Source: Isoetes taiwanensis
Taxonomy: Eukaryota; Streptophyta; Lycopodiopsida; Isoetales; Isoetaceae
Length of the DNA: 64,000 nucleotides
Direction: 5' to 3'
Assembly (NCBI GenBank): GCA_021234155.1
Contig: JAJEKV010000213.1
Span: 560,001-624,000, forward strand
In this document: piece by piece, positions 22,593-34,204 of the stretch
Layout: every line of letters starts with the position of its first letter
How positions within the stretch are numbered: position 1 is the first letter of the stretch
Made by a program: the position numbers and the translations under genes
The notes under the pieces: model-generated
Told to the model about the DNA's origin: nothing
Database searches by the model: none
Seen by the model: only the letters and a program-made list of their open reading frames with translations

Positions 22593-24989
22593 GTAGGATC
22601 TGAGACAGCTTTAGCAGCGACAAGGAAAATCTGCATCAATGATAACTGCATGCCTTTTCCAACGCTATCCCGGAGCTCCGATTTGGGTGACGTGATTTAA
22701 GATTTAAGCAGCGTGATTTGAGATTCAAGCAGCGATTTAAGCTCCGATTTAAGCAGCATTCAAGACTGCAAGGCTAGAGCTCCAAGACCTCCAAGACGGT
22801 CGGCCAGAGCTCCAAAGCTCCGATTTAAGCAAAGTCAAGACGACAGGTCAGAGCTCTATCTTTGCTGAGATGCTTGTTTGGCAAATATTTGATAGCTGAG
22901 ATGCTTCGTAGACGATTTATCAAGATAAGTAGGCAAGCAGATGGTTTATCAAGATAAGCAGGCCGAATATGAGCTGCTATGACTAATAACGGATTTCAAT
23001 TTAACGGTTAAGATCTAAAGTAGTCGAGGAACTGCCCGTGAAGGATTTATCTTGGACCTCAAATCCACTTTCTTGGGATTCATGCCTTATATAAATTTTG
23101 ATAAGACCTACCTAATCTACCCTAGCCTACACCTACATTGCATCGATCTCCACCTCCATGTGTCACCTTTGGGTGTATGAACGGAACACGAGCCTGAGCC
23201 CATTCAGAAGATCTAGGCCACAATAGAAAACTTTCGCAAACATTGTGCCTTTTACTTGCAACCTTTCTTTCTATGAGCATGTGTGATATTTGGCCTATTC
23301 AAAAAAAAATCTTAATATAACTCTAAATGACCAAATTCTTCAAGAATCTCTTAATTGCATCTCTCAGGCACCCATTACTTTGGTTAAAACACCCCAAATC
23401 CGTCCTATATGCCAATTAAAATATGGATTTAACAGAAAAAACACTTTAAACCATGATGAATGGAACAACTAAACAAGCAAAAATAGGAAGTTATTTAGGA
23501 TTTACTCACTTGAAGGCTCAAAACTTGACCTTTTGTGCTCATATCGACGTAAAGATGAATTCTTGCCTGAAGTCATTTTCTTGCTTTCCATTCTTGAGAA
23601 AATCACACGATCCTTGAGAAATTCCACCATATTTCTAGTTTTATATATTTTGGATATATTTCCTTGAGTTCTTTTTAGCCTGAAGGACTTATTACCTGAT
23701 GTCTGTGACCTTTGCATCAATGAGAATTCCCTTTTATCTAAGAGCTTTGAATTTACAATATTTGTCATCTTATAGTCGCCTATTTGAATCCCTCGCCTTA
23801 TAAACCCCAGCTAAAAGTTTCCAAGTGCACAAATCACGTGCAGCCTCTGTCACTTTATAAATGCTTGTTTGAAAGTGTTCAAATGAATAGTTGCATTCAT
23901 TTCCTTTCCATCAAATTTGCTTTTGAAGTGGGTCCTAGCTTGTAGATACACGTCTGGAAGCTCTAGCATGCAAATGTCTGAATCCAAAGTGATTGAAAGG
24001 TCAAACCCTTTGAAGCAGAAAAAGTCCTAGACCTTGGAAATATCTCAGAAGAAACTCTTTAACAAAGTAAGTTCCATACAGGTTTGAGATCCAGTTCAAT
24101 AGATATTAGACAACAAGTAGTATTGAACAGTTGAAAGCCCAGTGTTAATGAACATAGTAGGGCATGGAATAAAACCTTGGAGAGTTTAGAGCCCAATAAG
24201 TAAGTTTGATTGTATCATTGCTTTATATGGAAGTTGATCTGCATCCAATCCTATCAGGTTCGTCATCTTCAGCATTTCAAGATACTTTGTTTTACTGCCA
24301 TTTCCTTAGATGCAAGTTCAAAAATGGAAGCTGATAATTTTTCATTTAGGATCTTGTTCTTGTCTTCTGCCTGGTGCCAACATGCCATTGCTTCTTCAGA
24401 CATCCGAGTGTGCTCTGGCAAGAAGAGTTTGGATAGTCCTTGCAGGAGACAAGAACAACAATGAGATCCTTGCAACAGTTTTAACAAGAAGATTAATTGT
24501 CCTCACATCATCATAGTTTCTTTGGTTATCGACTTGTACTGGTGCTGCTACTTCTATTTGTAAGTTCTTTTCCGAAGACTTCCTACTCCAAGGCCAGCTC
24601 TTTCAATCCATGCTTCTACTTTAACCTGCAAGGACATTAACATTTTTTGATATGTCCATGAGTTCTCAAAATAATTTAAGATACAAAGGATATATAACTT
24701 GGAATATTTAGTCAAAACAATGCACATATAGGTGATTCAGTGATTGCATTGTAGACCTTATGCTAGGAACAGAAAACTATCTCTATTCAAGCATCCCGGA
24801 TTGCCTCTCAATTGCGAATAATGAAACTTAATTGCAATTGTTATGTTTGCTTTAATTCTGTTTGCTGGCCAGAATTGCTTTAATAGCATTGCTTTAATTT
24901 TCTGTTGTGCTAGCCAAAATCACAGAAATCCAGCCTTCTTTTATTCTAGTATCATAGGGTGTTAATTGCATTCCTTCAACTCTCCTCAA
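22593..24989. other. No gene recognised
   Basis: Contains a TATATAAATTTT box-like sequence at 23089-23100 followed by about 180 bases of moderate GC, which could be promoter or LTR-like, but no paired LTR was found. Frames at 23290-23472 and 24210-24516 are short and overlapped by others. Confidence 0.35.
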
Positions 24990-25260
24990 CGATGAGGAGG
25001 CTGAGCAGATCTTGGCTGGGGTTGAGGATGGAGAAACCAGTGAAGAGGATGATTCTAAGGATGATTGGATACCTCTAGATGAGTCTTTGTTATCTGAAGC
25101 GCTTTAATGATGATTTGGAATGGTCAAAAGATGTGAATGCATGGCCATGTCAAAAGTTTAACTCATGGAGAAAGGATTTTTAAGTATGATTGTTCTATCC
25201 CTATTGAGAAATTAGGGCTGCGGGTACTCAATGACATGCTGGCACGATTTATTCTCCAGG
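24990..25260 (+). pseudogene. Crypton/DUF3504-like tyrosine recombinase, 5' exon(s)
   Basis: The acidic stretch DEEAEQILAGVEDGETSEED is followed after stops by DLEWSKDVNAWPCQKF and IPIEKLGLRVLNDMLARFIL, ending at CAG (25258-25260) before gtacat. In DUF3504/ZMYM-type recombinase domains the sequence after such a helix reads xVKKKxGxxYxPxTL and G(I/V)xRxxR. Precisely that continues at 36241 (VKKKKSDKLYPPAT) and 36361 (LYSFFRGIGTIVRREQE), so the 10.9 kb between was inserted into the intron. Frame breaks near 25105 and 25180 show decay. Confidence 0.6.
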
Positions 25261-25303
25261 TACATGCTCTTTAATTTTGTAATGTTATTGATTTTCTTTA
25301 TAA

Positions 25304-25329
25304 GGGTGAAAGCATGTTGTAGTGGAACA
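25304..25329 (+). repeat. Left terminal inverted repeat of element 3
   Basis: Twenty-six bases identical to the complement of 36171-36196, preceded by ATAA. Followed by AAAAATGTGGTGGGAG and TTTGTGGTGCG subterminal motifs. Confidence 0.82.
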
Positions 25330-25404
25330 CCCCGGGTGTCCCCCCTGTCCTCCTAAAAATGTGGTGGGAGATATCAAATTTGTGGTGCGATTTTAAATGT
25401 TTGT

Positions 25405-26313
25405 TTGGCGCCTAGTGATGTACTGCCCGGATTCAATCATTTCCTGAACTGCAACAACCCGATTCCTACGCCACCCGTCCCATTCCAATTTCCTACGCCA
25501 CCCGTCCCATTCCAATCTCCACCGAACCGATTTCTAAACCCACGACCCACCCGCCTTTCCTCGAAGCAATACCGGCTATGGCGCTTAATTCGGGTTGTGG
25601 ATCAATCCCGTTCATACCTTCAATCATTTAATTTGGAAGCAAATCTGCCCACGGGTAAGAGAAAGAGAACTCGAACAAGAACGGGATCATAAAAGACGCC
25701 AAAGGAAAAGACAAAGGGAAGCTAAAGAAGAATTAGCAAAATTGCAACAAAGAGAGGGAGGATCCACGTGAGCGGCCTCTACCAGCGCGTCGGATGGTAT
25801 TAAGATTGTTATCTTCATTTCATAGCACCACTAAAGGCTTGTCTAACAGCGATAAGAAAGAGGTTTTACTAGATTATCTGCAGGATGACACAATGGACAG
25901 CGTACTTGGCGAAGAGAGCATTGTGGTCAGCAACCTCAGGGCTTCCATTCAACTTGTGAAGAAGTCTAACAGCAATGACAGTTTAGCAGCCAAGAGTAGT
26001 TGCCTTGCTATGGCCGTAAGAGGAAGCATTAATACCGAAAGTGCTAATCCTGTGAGTGCTCGGGGTTTTGGTAAACTGCTGGGTGTTCATCCTAGGAATC
26101 TTACCAAAGCAAAATTGAAGAGGGAAGAGATAGATTGCAAAGGGGGGAAATGGGTTTTGTACAAAAGAGTTAGAAGAGCAGTCATAGAACTTGTGCAAAA
26201 CAATTTTGGACCGAAAAAGTAGGGTCTCTCCAAATGCAAAGGATGTTAAGTTCAGAAGATTGGAACGAAATGTAAGAGAGGATCATGCCACTCACTATCT
26301 GGAAGAATCACAG
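25405..26313 (+). pseudogene. DDE-type transposase, N-terminal exons (copy 3)
   Basis: A first frame from 25405 is Pro-rich (NPIPTPPVPFQFPTPPVPFQ). A basic coil follows at about 25665-25765 (RDHKRRQRKRQREAKEELAK), like the basic exon 1 of the copy at 8468. The frame 25794-26219 ends with a helix-turn-helix candidate (SARGFGKLLGVHPRNLTKAK). After one frameshift at 26215 it continues RVSPNAKDVKFRRLERNVRE and HATHYLEESQ to a donor at 26314. Copy 1 has the same pattern: TRVSPYKKHV then HPIHLLEMTQ before its donor. The next intron is filled by a minisatellite, and no Cys-rich or catalytic exon was found downstream. Confidence 0.62.
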
Positions 26314-26344
26314 GTTATTTCATTTCTTCATCTTCACCACATTT

Positions 26345-26850
26345 TTTATTGTTAATGTGGTATGTGGTTAGTGATTGCTTGTGATATGTGGTTGCTGTGG
26401 TTAGTGATTGCTTGTGGTGTGTGGTGCCTATTAATGCTGTGATATATGATATGTGCTGCCTAGTGTGGTGAGGCACGTGGTGTGAAATAAATGCTGTCAA
26501 TATATGCTTTGTGGTGCCTAGTGTGGTGAATAACATGATGTAAAAATACATGCTGTTATATATGCTATGTGGTGCCTAGTGTGGTGATTAATTTGGTGTT
26601 AAATAAATGCTCTAAATATACGCTTTGTGGTGCCTAGTGTGGTGAATAACATGGTGTAAAATAAATGCTGTAATATATGCTATGTGGTCCCTAGTGTGGT
26701 GAATAACATGGTGTGGTGTCTAGTGTGATGCCGGTGGTGCCTAGTGTGGTTAAAAATATGGTGTAAAATAAATGTCGTGAATATATTCTATGTGGTGCCT
26801 AGTGTGGTGAATAACGAGGTGTAAGATGAATGTCCAGTAATATATGCTAT
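26345..26850 (+). repeat. Minisatellite of about 58-60 bp in transposase intron
   Basis: About eight degenerate units built on GTGGTGCCTAGTGTGGTGAA followed by TAACATGGTGTAAAATAAAT and GCTGTAATATATGCTAT. Unit length varies by a few bases. It lies just 3' of the exon ending at 26313. Confidence 0.8.
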
Positions 26851-27345
26851 GTTTAATCGAAATCTCACCGTTTAATTGATTGGGGTGAAAGTGACACACA
26901 GAAAAATTACATTAAGGATGGACAGAATGGGACAGAGAATCATTGGAAATCTGTCACATCAAATGCAAGGTCAATCATTCAAAAGCTGGCTGTGCAGGAA
27001 GCATTGGGGGAAAACCATAAATCTAGTTTTGCATGCAGACATTGGCTTATCACAATCCAGCTATGGCGGAAGAAAACAGAAGGAGAACACGAAAGCACAA
27101 ACAATTTCACGGTTCAAATGCAAAGATCCTGGTAGGACCTATAACTTTGGAGCAAATAAACCAAAGAACAGAGGCGGATATTAGAGGAGCGGAGGACCCA
27201 TGAATTCGAGGTATTCTAGGCTTAAAACATAGGTTAATTCCCGATGGGCTTAAAGAATTAGAAGCCAAGGCGTTGATAGGTGGTTGCCTTTCTTTGTAGT
27301 AGATGTTGTTTTACACGGATGATGTTGTTTACAATGCATGCGGGG
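26851..27345 (+). other. Possible coding remnant, unrecognised
   Basis: One frame, from about 26877, reads DWGESDTQKNYIKDGQNGTE and QEALGENHKSSFACRHWLIT without stops for some 85 codons. Its composition looks coding, but the family is unknown to me. It does not resemble the Cys-rich exon of the other transposase copies. A second short stretch (ILVGPITLEQINQRTEADIR, about 27127-27190) follows in a shifted frame. Confidence 0.35.
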
Positions 27346-27700
27346 AGACTTAACAGAGCCGGTGCAGCCGCGTGGTTCTGGGGTGGTGTATGATTCCGAG
27401 GATGAGTTCTCGGCTCTCCCTGTGCTTGAGGAAGCGGATATGTTCATCCAACTAAAGCAGGAAATGATCCATGCTTCAGCCATTAAAAGTGCTCGACATG
27501 CCGATGCATGGAGACACAACAACCCGAGACAATACTTTATGAATCAGATCATAAGTGGGAGCGTAAACGAGAAGCTCATGTTTTAGTGTTCTTTGGATTA
27601 CACCAACTATTCGCCAGTAAAACACTTGATGAAGTCTTGAACGCATTTTGGAAGAAGAAGAGTTACAGATCTCACAATGCAGGATCTGATTGAGGCCCAG
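27346..27700 (+). other. Possible coding remnant, acidic
   Basis: A frame 27338-27586 reads GVVYDSEDEFSALPVLEEAD then MFIQLKQEMIHASAIKSARH. A shift near 27510 continues as ESDHKWERKREAHVLVFFGL to a stop at 27693. Stop spacing and amino-acid use look protein-like. No family recognised. Confidence 0.35.
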
Positions 27701-28229
27701 TAACTGTATGTCATCTCTAATGCATTTTGATAATACTAGAAGCTCAGGGTTATAGTTTTCCCTGATTTTTCTGCATACTTCATTTCATAAGAAGTATGAA
27801 CTATTCTACCGGGTATGGTAGATTTCCATATGTATTTTTCTCCTTTTGAAATATAAAACAACGCTTGCATCACCACAGCTTCACCCACGTTTTCACCACG
27901 GCTTTCACCACAGATTTCACCATAATCAGCCGGGGGCATTGACCATTTTTGACCCGGTCGAGAAAATGGAATGGCTCGATTCCCTCGATAGTATCTTGAC
28001 TGATTTTGGTGACAAAGAATATATGGATCCCAAATTAGGTCCCTGAATTGATATGAAAGTATTAGGAAAATCCACTTACTGTGGCAATTGTGTAAAGGGT
28101 ACTGTATAGAAACTTTTATGAATATAAAGAAGTTTCTGTTTTGCATTCTCATTTTTTATGCTTCAGTTACAGAAATTTGTACTTGAATGTTGAATGAATT
28201 CCAAGGTATAACTGGATTAAACTGAATTA

Positions 28230-28690
28230 AACTGAATTAAACTTGCACAAGGCCTGTTAGACATATGGGTGAGATCAAAGAAAGGCACTAAGGCCTGTGG
28301 TATCTGTTTTTAGAAACAGGCCTGTGGTAAAACAGAATTAGAAATTTACACAAGGCACAAATTTACACAAGACACAAAGCCATTATAAACTATTTTCTCG
28401 ATTAAACAAAAGGCACAAGGCCTGGATTACAGTCGGCACAAGGCCATCATATGTTAAAACAGAAGATACCAGAATACTTCATAATTAGAAATTTACACAA
28501 GGTTCAAAAAGGCACAAGGCCATCATATATTCAAAAAGGCACTAAGGCCATCATATATTACAAAGAGGCACTAAGGCCTGTATCACAAGGGGTGAGTTCA
28601 CAAGGGGGTGAGATCAAATGAAGGCACTAAGGCCTATATACCATCCTGCTTTTCAAAAATACAAAGGCACAAAAGGCACGTAGACTAACT
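28230..28690 (-). repeat. Degenerate AAGGCACTAAGGCC repeats
   Basis: At least ten copies of AAGGCACTAAGGCC or AAGGCACAAGGCC, several extended by ATCATATATTA. They lie 3' of the minus-strand acidic ORF at 29121-28859. A comparable GCCCGAAGGC cluster lies 3' of the acidic ORF at 63169 (62570-62720). Confidence 0.65.
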
Positions 28691-28858
28691 TGATCAAAAG
28701 AAAAAAGGTGGCATGGGGACTTCAAGCTTCATCTGTAAGAAAAAGTGAAGAAAATTAGTTTAGAATACATAAAAAAAAAGCAAAAATTTAATGCATGCAT
28801 GCTACTTACTCAGAGAACATTTTGGAGTTCCAAAAACTTCATGTTCTTCTTTCGTCTT

Positions 28859-29121
28859 CTACCTCTTCTTCTTCTTCTTCGGATTGGTCTTCGCCGATTC
28901 GTTATCGTAATCTTGTGAATCAAATTGATCATCAGAAGAAGCTTCATCAGAGGAATCGAAATTAGAGGAGGATTCCACCTCTTCTGAAAGCTCCGAAAGA
29001 TCTTCAGAGCTTTCAGAAGAGGTGGAATGAGACTCATCGTGGCTTTCTGCATCGGGCTCTCGTGTTCGGGCCCAAAGAAATGGTAATTTGGCCAAGATCC
29101 TATTTCATAACTGGCCATCAC
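28859..29121 (-). CDS. Short acidic Ser-rich ORF with basic C-terminus
   Basis: Minus-strand frame, 78 codons from 29095, rich in Ser/Glu/Asp (HSTSSESSEDLSELSEEVES) and ending in KTNPKKKKKR. An alternative start at 29121 is in another frame. Upstream (29125-29230, minus sense) is a CT-rich run typical of plant 5' leaders. No enzyme domain; an acidic/basic disordered protein or the first exon of a larger one. It lies inside element 3, so it may be element cargo or a captured exon. Confidence 0.4.
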
Positions 29122-29452
29122 CCGCTACAAAGGAATTGAAAGCGATTTAAGGCTTAGGGAGGGGAGAGCGAGAGGGAGAGGGAGAGGCAGAGCTGGAGGG
29201 GAGAGCGGCAGCCACATTCGACATTCGTTGGAAGGAATTGGGACGATGCTTCTCCTTCACGGCACCATAGCCTATAAAGGCTATCGGGCGTGAAATTAAT
29301 TTCGTGAGGCTACGATTTTAGGATTTCGTACCATTAGCATCTTTATTCCTAAAGATTTAGTAGGCAACTAATAATAACCTCGAAAGGACCATTATTTTAT
29401 TTTCTAAAAAACATTAAAAAAATATATATATATATCTATCCGAATAGCTCCA

Positions 29453-30475
29453 ACATGCCACCTACGATGCACCACATGATTCACCAAGGTCATGTAAAGG
29501 CTCAAGCATGTCAAGGTGGCTCAAATATGCCACCTAGGCTCCAACATGCCAAGGTGGCTCAAACATGCCACGTAAGCTCCAACATGCCACCTACGATGCA
29601 CCACATGATTCACCACATGATTCACCAAATGCACCTCATGATTCACCACATGCACCATTTGCATCACCAAACATGTTGGTCAATGAAAGTCAAACATGTA
29701 ACAAAGGTCATGTAAAGGCTCAAGCATGCCAAGGTGGCTCAAATATGCCACCTAGGCTCCAACATGCCAAGGTGGCTCAAACATGCCACGTAAGCTCCAA
29801 CATGCCACCCACGATGCACCACATGATTCACCACATGATTCACCAAATGCACCTCATGATTCACCACATGCACCATTTGCATCACCAAACATGTTGGTCA
29901 ATGAAAGTCAAACATGTAACAAAGGTCATGTAAAGGCTCAAGCATGCCAAGGTGGCTCAAATATGCCACCTAGGCTCCAACATGCCAAGGTGGCTCAAAC
30001 ATGCCACGTAAGCTCCAACATGCCACCCACGATGCACCACATGATTCACCACATGATTCACCAAATGCACCTCATGATTCACCACATGCACCATTTGCAT
30101 CACCAAACATGTTGGTCAATGAAAGTCAAACATGTAACAAAGGTCATGTAAAGGCTCAAGCATGCCAAGGTGGCTCAAATATGCCACCTAGGCTCCAACA
30201 TGCCAAGGTGGCTCAAACATGCCACGTAAGCTCCAACATGCCACCTACGATGCACCACATGATTCACCACATGATTCACCAAATGCACCTCATGATTCAC
30301 CACATGTACCATTTGCATCACCAAACATGTTGGTCAATGAAAGTCAAACATGCCACGTAAGCTCCAACATGCCACCTACGATTCACCACATGATTCACCA
30401 CATGGTTCACCAAATGGACCACATGATTCACCACATGCACCATTTGCATCACCACATCTATCACGACATGTAACA
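29453..30475 (+). repeat. 218-bp tandem array, about 4.5 copies
   Basis: The marker ATGCCACGTAAGCTCC recurs at 29565, 29783, 30001 and 30219, an exact 218-bp period, then at 30350 in a shortened unit. Each unit itself is made of CATGATTCACCACATG, CAAGGTGGCTCAAA and AACATGCCACC sub-repeats. Because 218 is not a multiple of three, the long Met/His/Pro-rich frames through it are by-products, not genes. Confidence 0.95.
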
Positions 30476-31724
30476 CCACATTGTCATGAATCTTTGAATA
30501 CATCAATTTCTTCCGAGATTTGAACTCCACAGTGAGTGTTGCTCGGTCACCAGAAAAAAGTCTATTGTATACAATAGTATACAACAATGTACATTAGAGT
30601 GTCAATGAAAGAATAGGTTACAAGAATAACCTCTTTGGTTACAATAATACAAACATGTGATTACAAGTAAAGATCTATTGATCCGTCAAACGACTTCATT
30701 ACTACAAAGAATCGTGCTTCACAACATCAATCATCATTCTCAAGGCCGTGTCCAACAAATCAAGAACTAGAAATTGGTACACCCCGCAACAAACATATCA
30801 GGCCTCACATTGATGAGTAATACCTTCAAATTTACGAACTCACCTTGCATTGGGATAGTATGTCCAAGTCTCGTGACATCGCAGACCACAACTTTCTTTA
30901 CTTAAGACACATATAGCAGACCACCACCGACCAAAGAATCGACCGAGTGGGGGAACTTGTAATTTTCTTTGTGGCGCAGCCTTTATGGTGCTTGGGAATT
31001 TTGTGTTTGCATCCTCAACAAAACTCATGATGCTCGAAGCCCTTGTACATTTCTAGGCTGGCCAAAATGGTACACACTGGCCGACATTTAACTGGGTGAC
31101 CTCCAAGACCTACAATGACATACAATCGGCCCGTTGCCGATAACATGCCGCAGAATGGTACATTCGAAATTGCAAGTTGAGGGTGCAAATGCTTTGTCCT
31201 TTGAAGCAAGCTCGCTCGACAAGAATGTGTAAATGAGCCGATCCATGAAATGGAACCTCCGCTCCATGTCATGCTTGATGCAGAATTGGTGCATACACCG
31301 CCAAAGTCCAAGGTCCGGTAAAACAAGATGATTTAAGAAACAAATGTAAGACTTCAAATCTGAAGTTGTTTATATTAAATTACTAACCTCATGAAGAAAT
31401 GGACTATCCTGTCACTGAACCAATCCCTACTTTTCTCCAATATTCGATTGCCTCTTGATCAAGCACAAGAGGCTCCTGCTGTCCTTTAAACACTTCAAGT
31501 GGCAAGTGTTCTGGTCGGATGTGCGCTCTTAACACTGCAGTCCTCGTGCTGGTGGTGTAAGTTTACATTCAGCAAATGGAAGATCATTGAAAACCTTGAG
31601 GAACATTGAAATAGCCAAGAAATGAACAATTGAAGTAAAACTTTGTTTATATTAAAAAGTCAAGAGAGGTTACATCATATACACAATAATACTATTTCTA
31701 GGCTTTAGTTCTATGTTTTTCATC
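30476..31724 (-). other. Decayed coding on minus strand, unrecognised
   Basis: Fragments on the minus strand look coding: EPLVLDQEAIEYWRK then (shifted) DWFSDRIVHFFMR before gttag at about 31388, and FMDRLIYTFLSSELASKDKA around 31235-31176. The WFSD-IVHFFMR stretch recalls the start of Ulp1 domains (WLxDxxIxxY), which would match the C48-like gene near the copy 2 FCP1-like sequence, but this is weak. Frames break repeatedly. Confidence 0.3.
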
Positions 31725-32560
31725 ATATTAATACAAATTTGACTCTCAAAGTGTCAAACATATTCAAGATTTTGTTGCTTTCGACATAACTTTGCACATT
31801 CCCCGCCTTCAAAGAACCCCCAAGCCAAACCTTTAGATCATTCATGAGGAAATTGCCATCTACTCGTCCGTGGCTCCAAACCGCTTGGACAGATCATGGT
31901 GTTTGGCGATTGAGGTACCCTTGTATCTGTTGTCATCAATGAGAAGCACGTTCTCTTTTGTGAAACCCGAAATTGTCAGAGACCTTTTCGTGTGCTTCAA
32001 AAAAATTGGCTTTTTATTGTTAAATAAATTTGTGTTGGTACAGTTGATCCCCGACTCCATATGAACTTGAATTTGTCCTTGTGTTTCATCAATGCTCCCT
32101 TAACTATGACTCTCAAGTTTTGAGCCCAAGTAGGCCGGACCAAAGTGCTATATGAAAATTCCGACCGCACCAATCTATGAACTCGCCCACTGGTCTAGTT
32201 ACTACCCACTTGGTTCTCATATGTGATCAACTTAACATCATCTTCTTTGGCGTTGGGTATGGACTCACTCTTGTCATAGCTTCTACCCGTAACTCCATTG
32301 TAGTAAAAACAAGCAGGATTGGGCTTAACCTTGTAGTCTTCGCATGGACGAGTTGGTGCGGTATGGAAAACGCTTCGGCATTTTTGGTGCAGGGTTGGAA
32401 ACTTCGCTTCAAAGATCTATTCGCAAGGTGGATGGAAACTTCGGCCGAATGTCTTGGAGGTGTCTTTTTGCTTGGAATTCTGCTCTTGCTTTTTCTCTCG
32501 AGACACTTCCAATTTTGCAAAAATTTAACAGATTCTAGAACTATATGGGTCAAATTAAAA
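31725..32560 (-). pseudogene. FCP1-like HAD phosphatase remnant (copy 3)
   Basis: Minus strand. A basic lead-in (SVKFLQNWKCLERKSKSR) is followed by a motif I relic, NGVTGRSYDKSESIPN. Then come RPVGEFIDWCGRNFHIALWS (the WSS helix), MKHKDKFKFIWSR, KPIFLKHTKRSLTISGF and ENVLLIDDNRYKGTS, the C-terminal acidic HAD motif, and NFLMNDLKVWLGGSLKAGN. The same block order occurs at 5484-6244 (KKDKFIFIWDQ, FMKPLHKVY, NVIIADDEV). Motif I has lost its Asp, and three or more frame breaks separate the blocks. It faces the + strand transposase remnant at 25405-26313. Confidence 0.65.
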
Positions 32561-33138
32561 AGAAGACAGGCACAAAAGGTTGGAAGTTACCTTGTGACTT
32601 ACATTCACGAATCCATTTGTTCAGATCATAACCTGATGCATCGGCGCTGATTTGGCGATTGTGTGGAGCATGACTTAATGCATCCGTTGATCCGCGCAGA
32701 TTCTTGTCCAGCTTGGAGCACCCATCGGAGCTTGACTTGATGCACCTACTGATTTGTTGACATCTACTGATTTGTCCGACTTCCTCGTAACCCGATGCAT
32801 CTTCTCGATTTGCCCGAAGTTTCTATCTGTGGTCTAATGCTTTCAAGGGGTGCGAAAGTGTCTTGTCCCCTAATCGACCACATTGTACATCTATATCTAC
32901 AAAGTAGGGATGAAGAAGTAAGCTACATATCTCAATTGCATCAAACAAGACTTGGTTACCTTTTGAGGGTAGAAAATAATTCCCTTTTGGTGTGCTAGAT
33001 GGACTCACATAGTCATTGCCACCAAAGATGAACAGCTAGACACGAATTAGTAAACGGCACCATGCTCGCAAAACCCGGAATTGAATCACAATTGATTGTA
33101 ACTATGCTTTGGTTTTTTAACTAAGTTCCGTGACTTTT

Positions 33139-33254
33139 TACTCTCTTTACGATGTTCTGTTTTATATATCTAAAGTGTCCCCTAAAATGAGCGAAAGCGA
33201 TCTCATCCCTGTGGGGCACTTTAGATACACAAAACAGAGAAGCAAAAAGAGACT
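33139..33254. repeat. Long hairpin 1 of a twin pair
   Basis: The left arm TTCTGTTTTATATATCTAAA then GTGTCCCC (33155-33182) pairs with GGGGCACTTTAGATAC then ACAAAACAG (33213-33237). An outer ACTCTCTTT pairs with AAAAAGAGA. A small inner stem ATGAG/CTCAT closes the loop. Confidence 0.75.
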
Positions 33255-33282
33255 AAGCCAGCCGGGATCTTGTTTTATGTCG

Positions 33283-33397
33283 GGCTTACTCCCTTTTCGA
33301 GTTTTTCTGTTGAGGTATCTAATTCGCCACCGAGTGAGCGATGTCATCCTAGGGGCAAATTAGATACGATAAACAGAAAACGAAAGGAGACTAAGCC
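33283..33397. repeat. Long hairpin 2 of a twin pair
   Basis: GGCTTACTCCCTTTTCG (33283-33299) pairs with CGAAAGGAGACTAAGCC ending at 33397. The inner arms TTCTGTTGAGGTATCTAATT and AATTAGATACGATAAACAGAA pair as well. The unit is related to hairpin 1, but the middle of the stem differs on both arms so pairing is retained. Confidence 0.75.
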
Positions 33398-33444
33398 AGG
33401 GCTTACTCTCTTTTTCGAAGCTACCTATAAGTGCTCACCAGTAA

Positions 33445-34137
33445 GTGCCTCAAGAGCTTGAAGTTGCTTTTGATCCTCCCTACTCACACCTAAGGCTTGT
33501 ACCCATGTCAGAGAAAATTCATGACAAAGAATTCTCAATGCAACAGTTGATTACAAATCCCCAAAGTGAACATAAATTTGTCAATGAGAATACAATTATA
33601 CTAAGCACTTCAGTGAATTTTGTTATGAAGTACCTCAAGAGGCCGAAAGGACATGGAAGATGGTATTGGTGGGATCGTGATTCAAAGAATCAAAGTTGGT
33701 AGTGGTTTCCCCATCCACCGGAGGATCTTGCCACGAATGGACGTACCACTACCATAATCTTCAGCCTTATCAAGGTCCGGAAGTAGTGGATCCAAGACAA
33801 ATAAAAGGAAGACGGTCCTTGCAAGACGTAAACCTCTCTAACCTTGGTTCCAAAGACTTTCAATCTTTGTGTTCCGCTTCCCCGGCCGACAGCCAGATTA
33901 AGCTCCTCGATTTTTGTCCGCTCAAGTTACGGTAATAGTTCCTTCACTCAAACCTTTGTATCTTGGCATATAGCAGAATACCGCCCGCGACGACTTGGTT
34001 TTATCCTTAATCATTCCTTCCCATTTTTTTAAATCTTTATTCATCTTCTGGAGTCGGAACTCAAGTTGCTGAACCTTCATTTGTAGCACCCTGCAGTTTT
34101 GATCACAAGTTTGCAACCTTGCCTTTACATCAATCAC
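33445..34137. other. Coding-like fragments on both strands
   Basis: Plus strand 33445-33702 gives a frame with FVNENTIILSTSVNFVMKYL and HGRWYWWDRDSKNQSW. Minus strand 34137-33925 gives a coiled coil (DQNCRVLQMKVQQLEFRLQK). A coiled coil upstream of the FCP1-like domain also occurs in element 1, so the minus-strand frame may be part of the copy 3 gene. Neither is supported by splice sites. Confidence 0.3.
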
Positions 34138-34204
34138 TTACGATCTTGTAGAGTTGATCCATTCTCCCGGTCCCGTTGAATTCATCCGAAAGTAATCCAA
34201 GGTT

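Noticed and set aside
22593-23280. LTR of a retrotransposon (TATATAAATTTT, downstream GC-rich leader)
   Set aside because: No second copy, no TG..CA ends or primer-binding site found.
29565-30473. Long Met/His/Pro-rich open frames
   Set aside because: They arise from the 218-bp tandem array; the same peptide appears in all three frames because the period is not a multiple of three.
26345-30475. Possible CRISPR-like arrays
   Set aside because: Units are contiguous and degenerate without unique spacers, and the DNA is eukaryotic; they are minisatellites.
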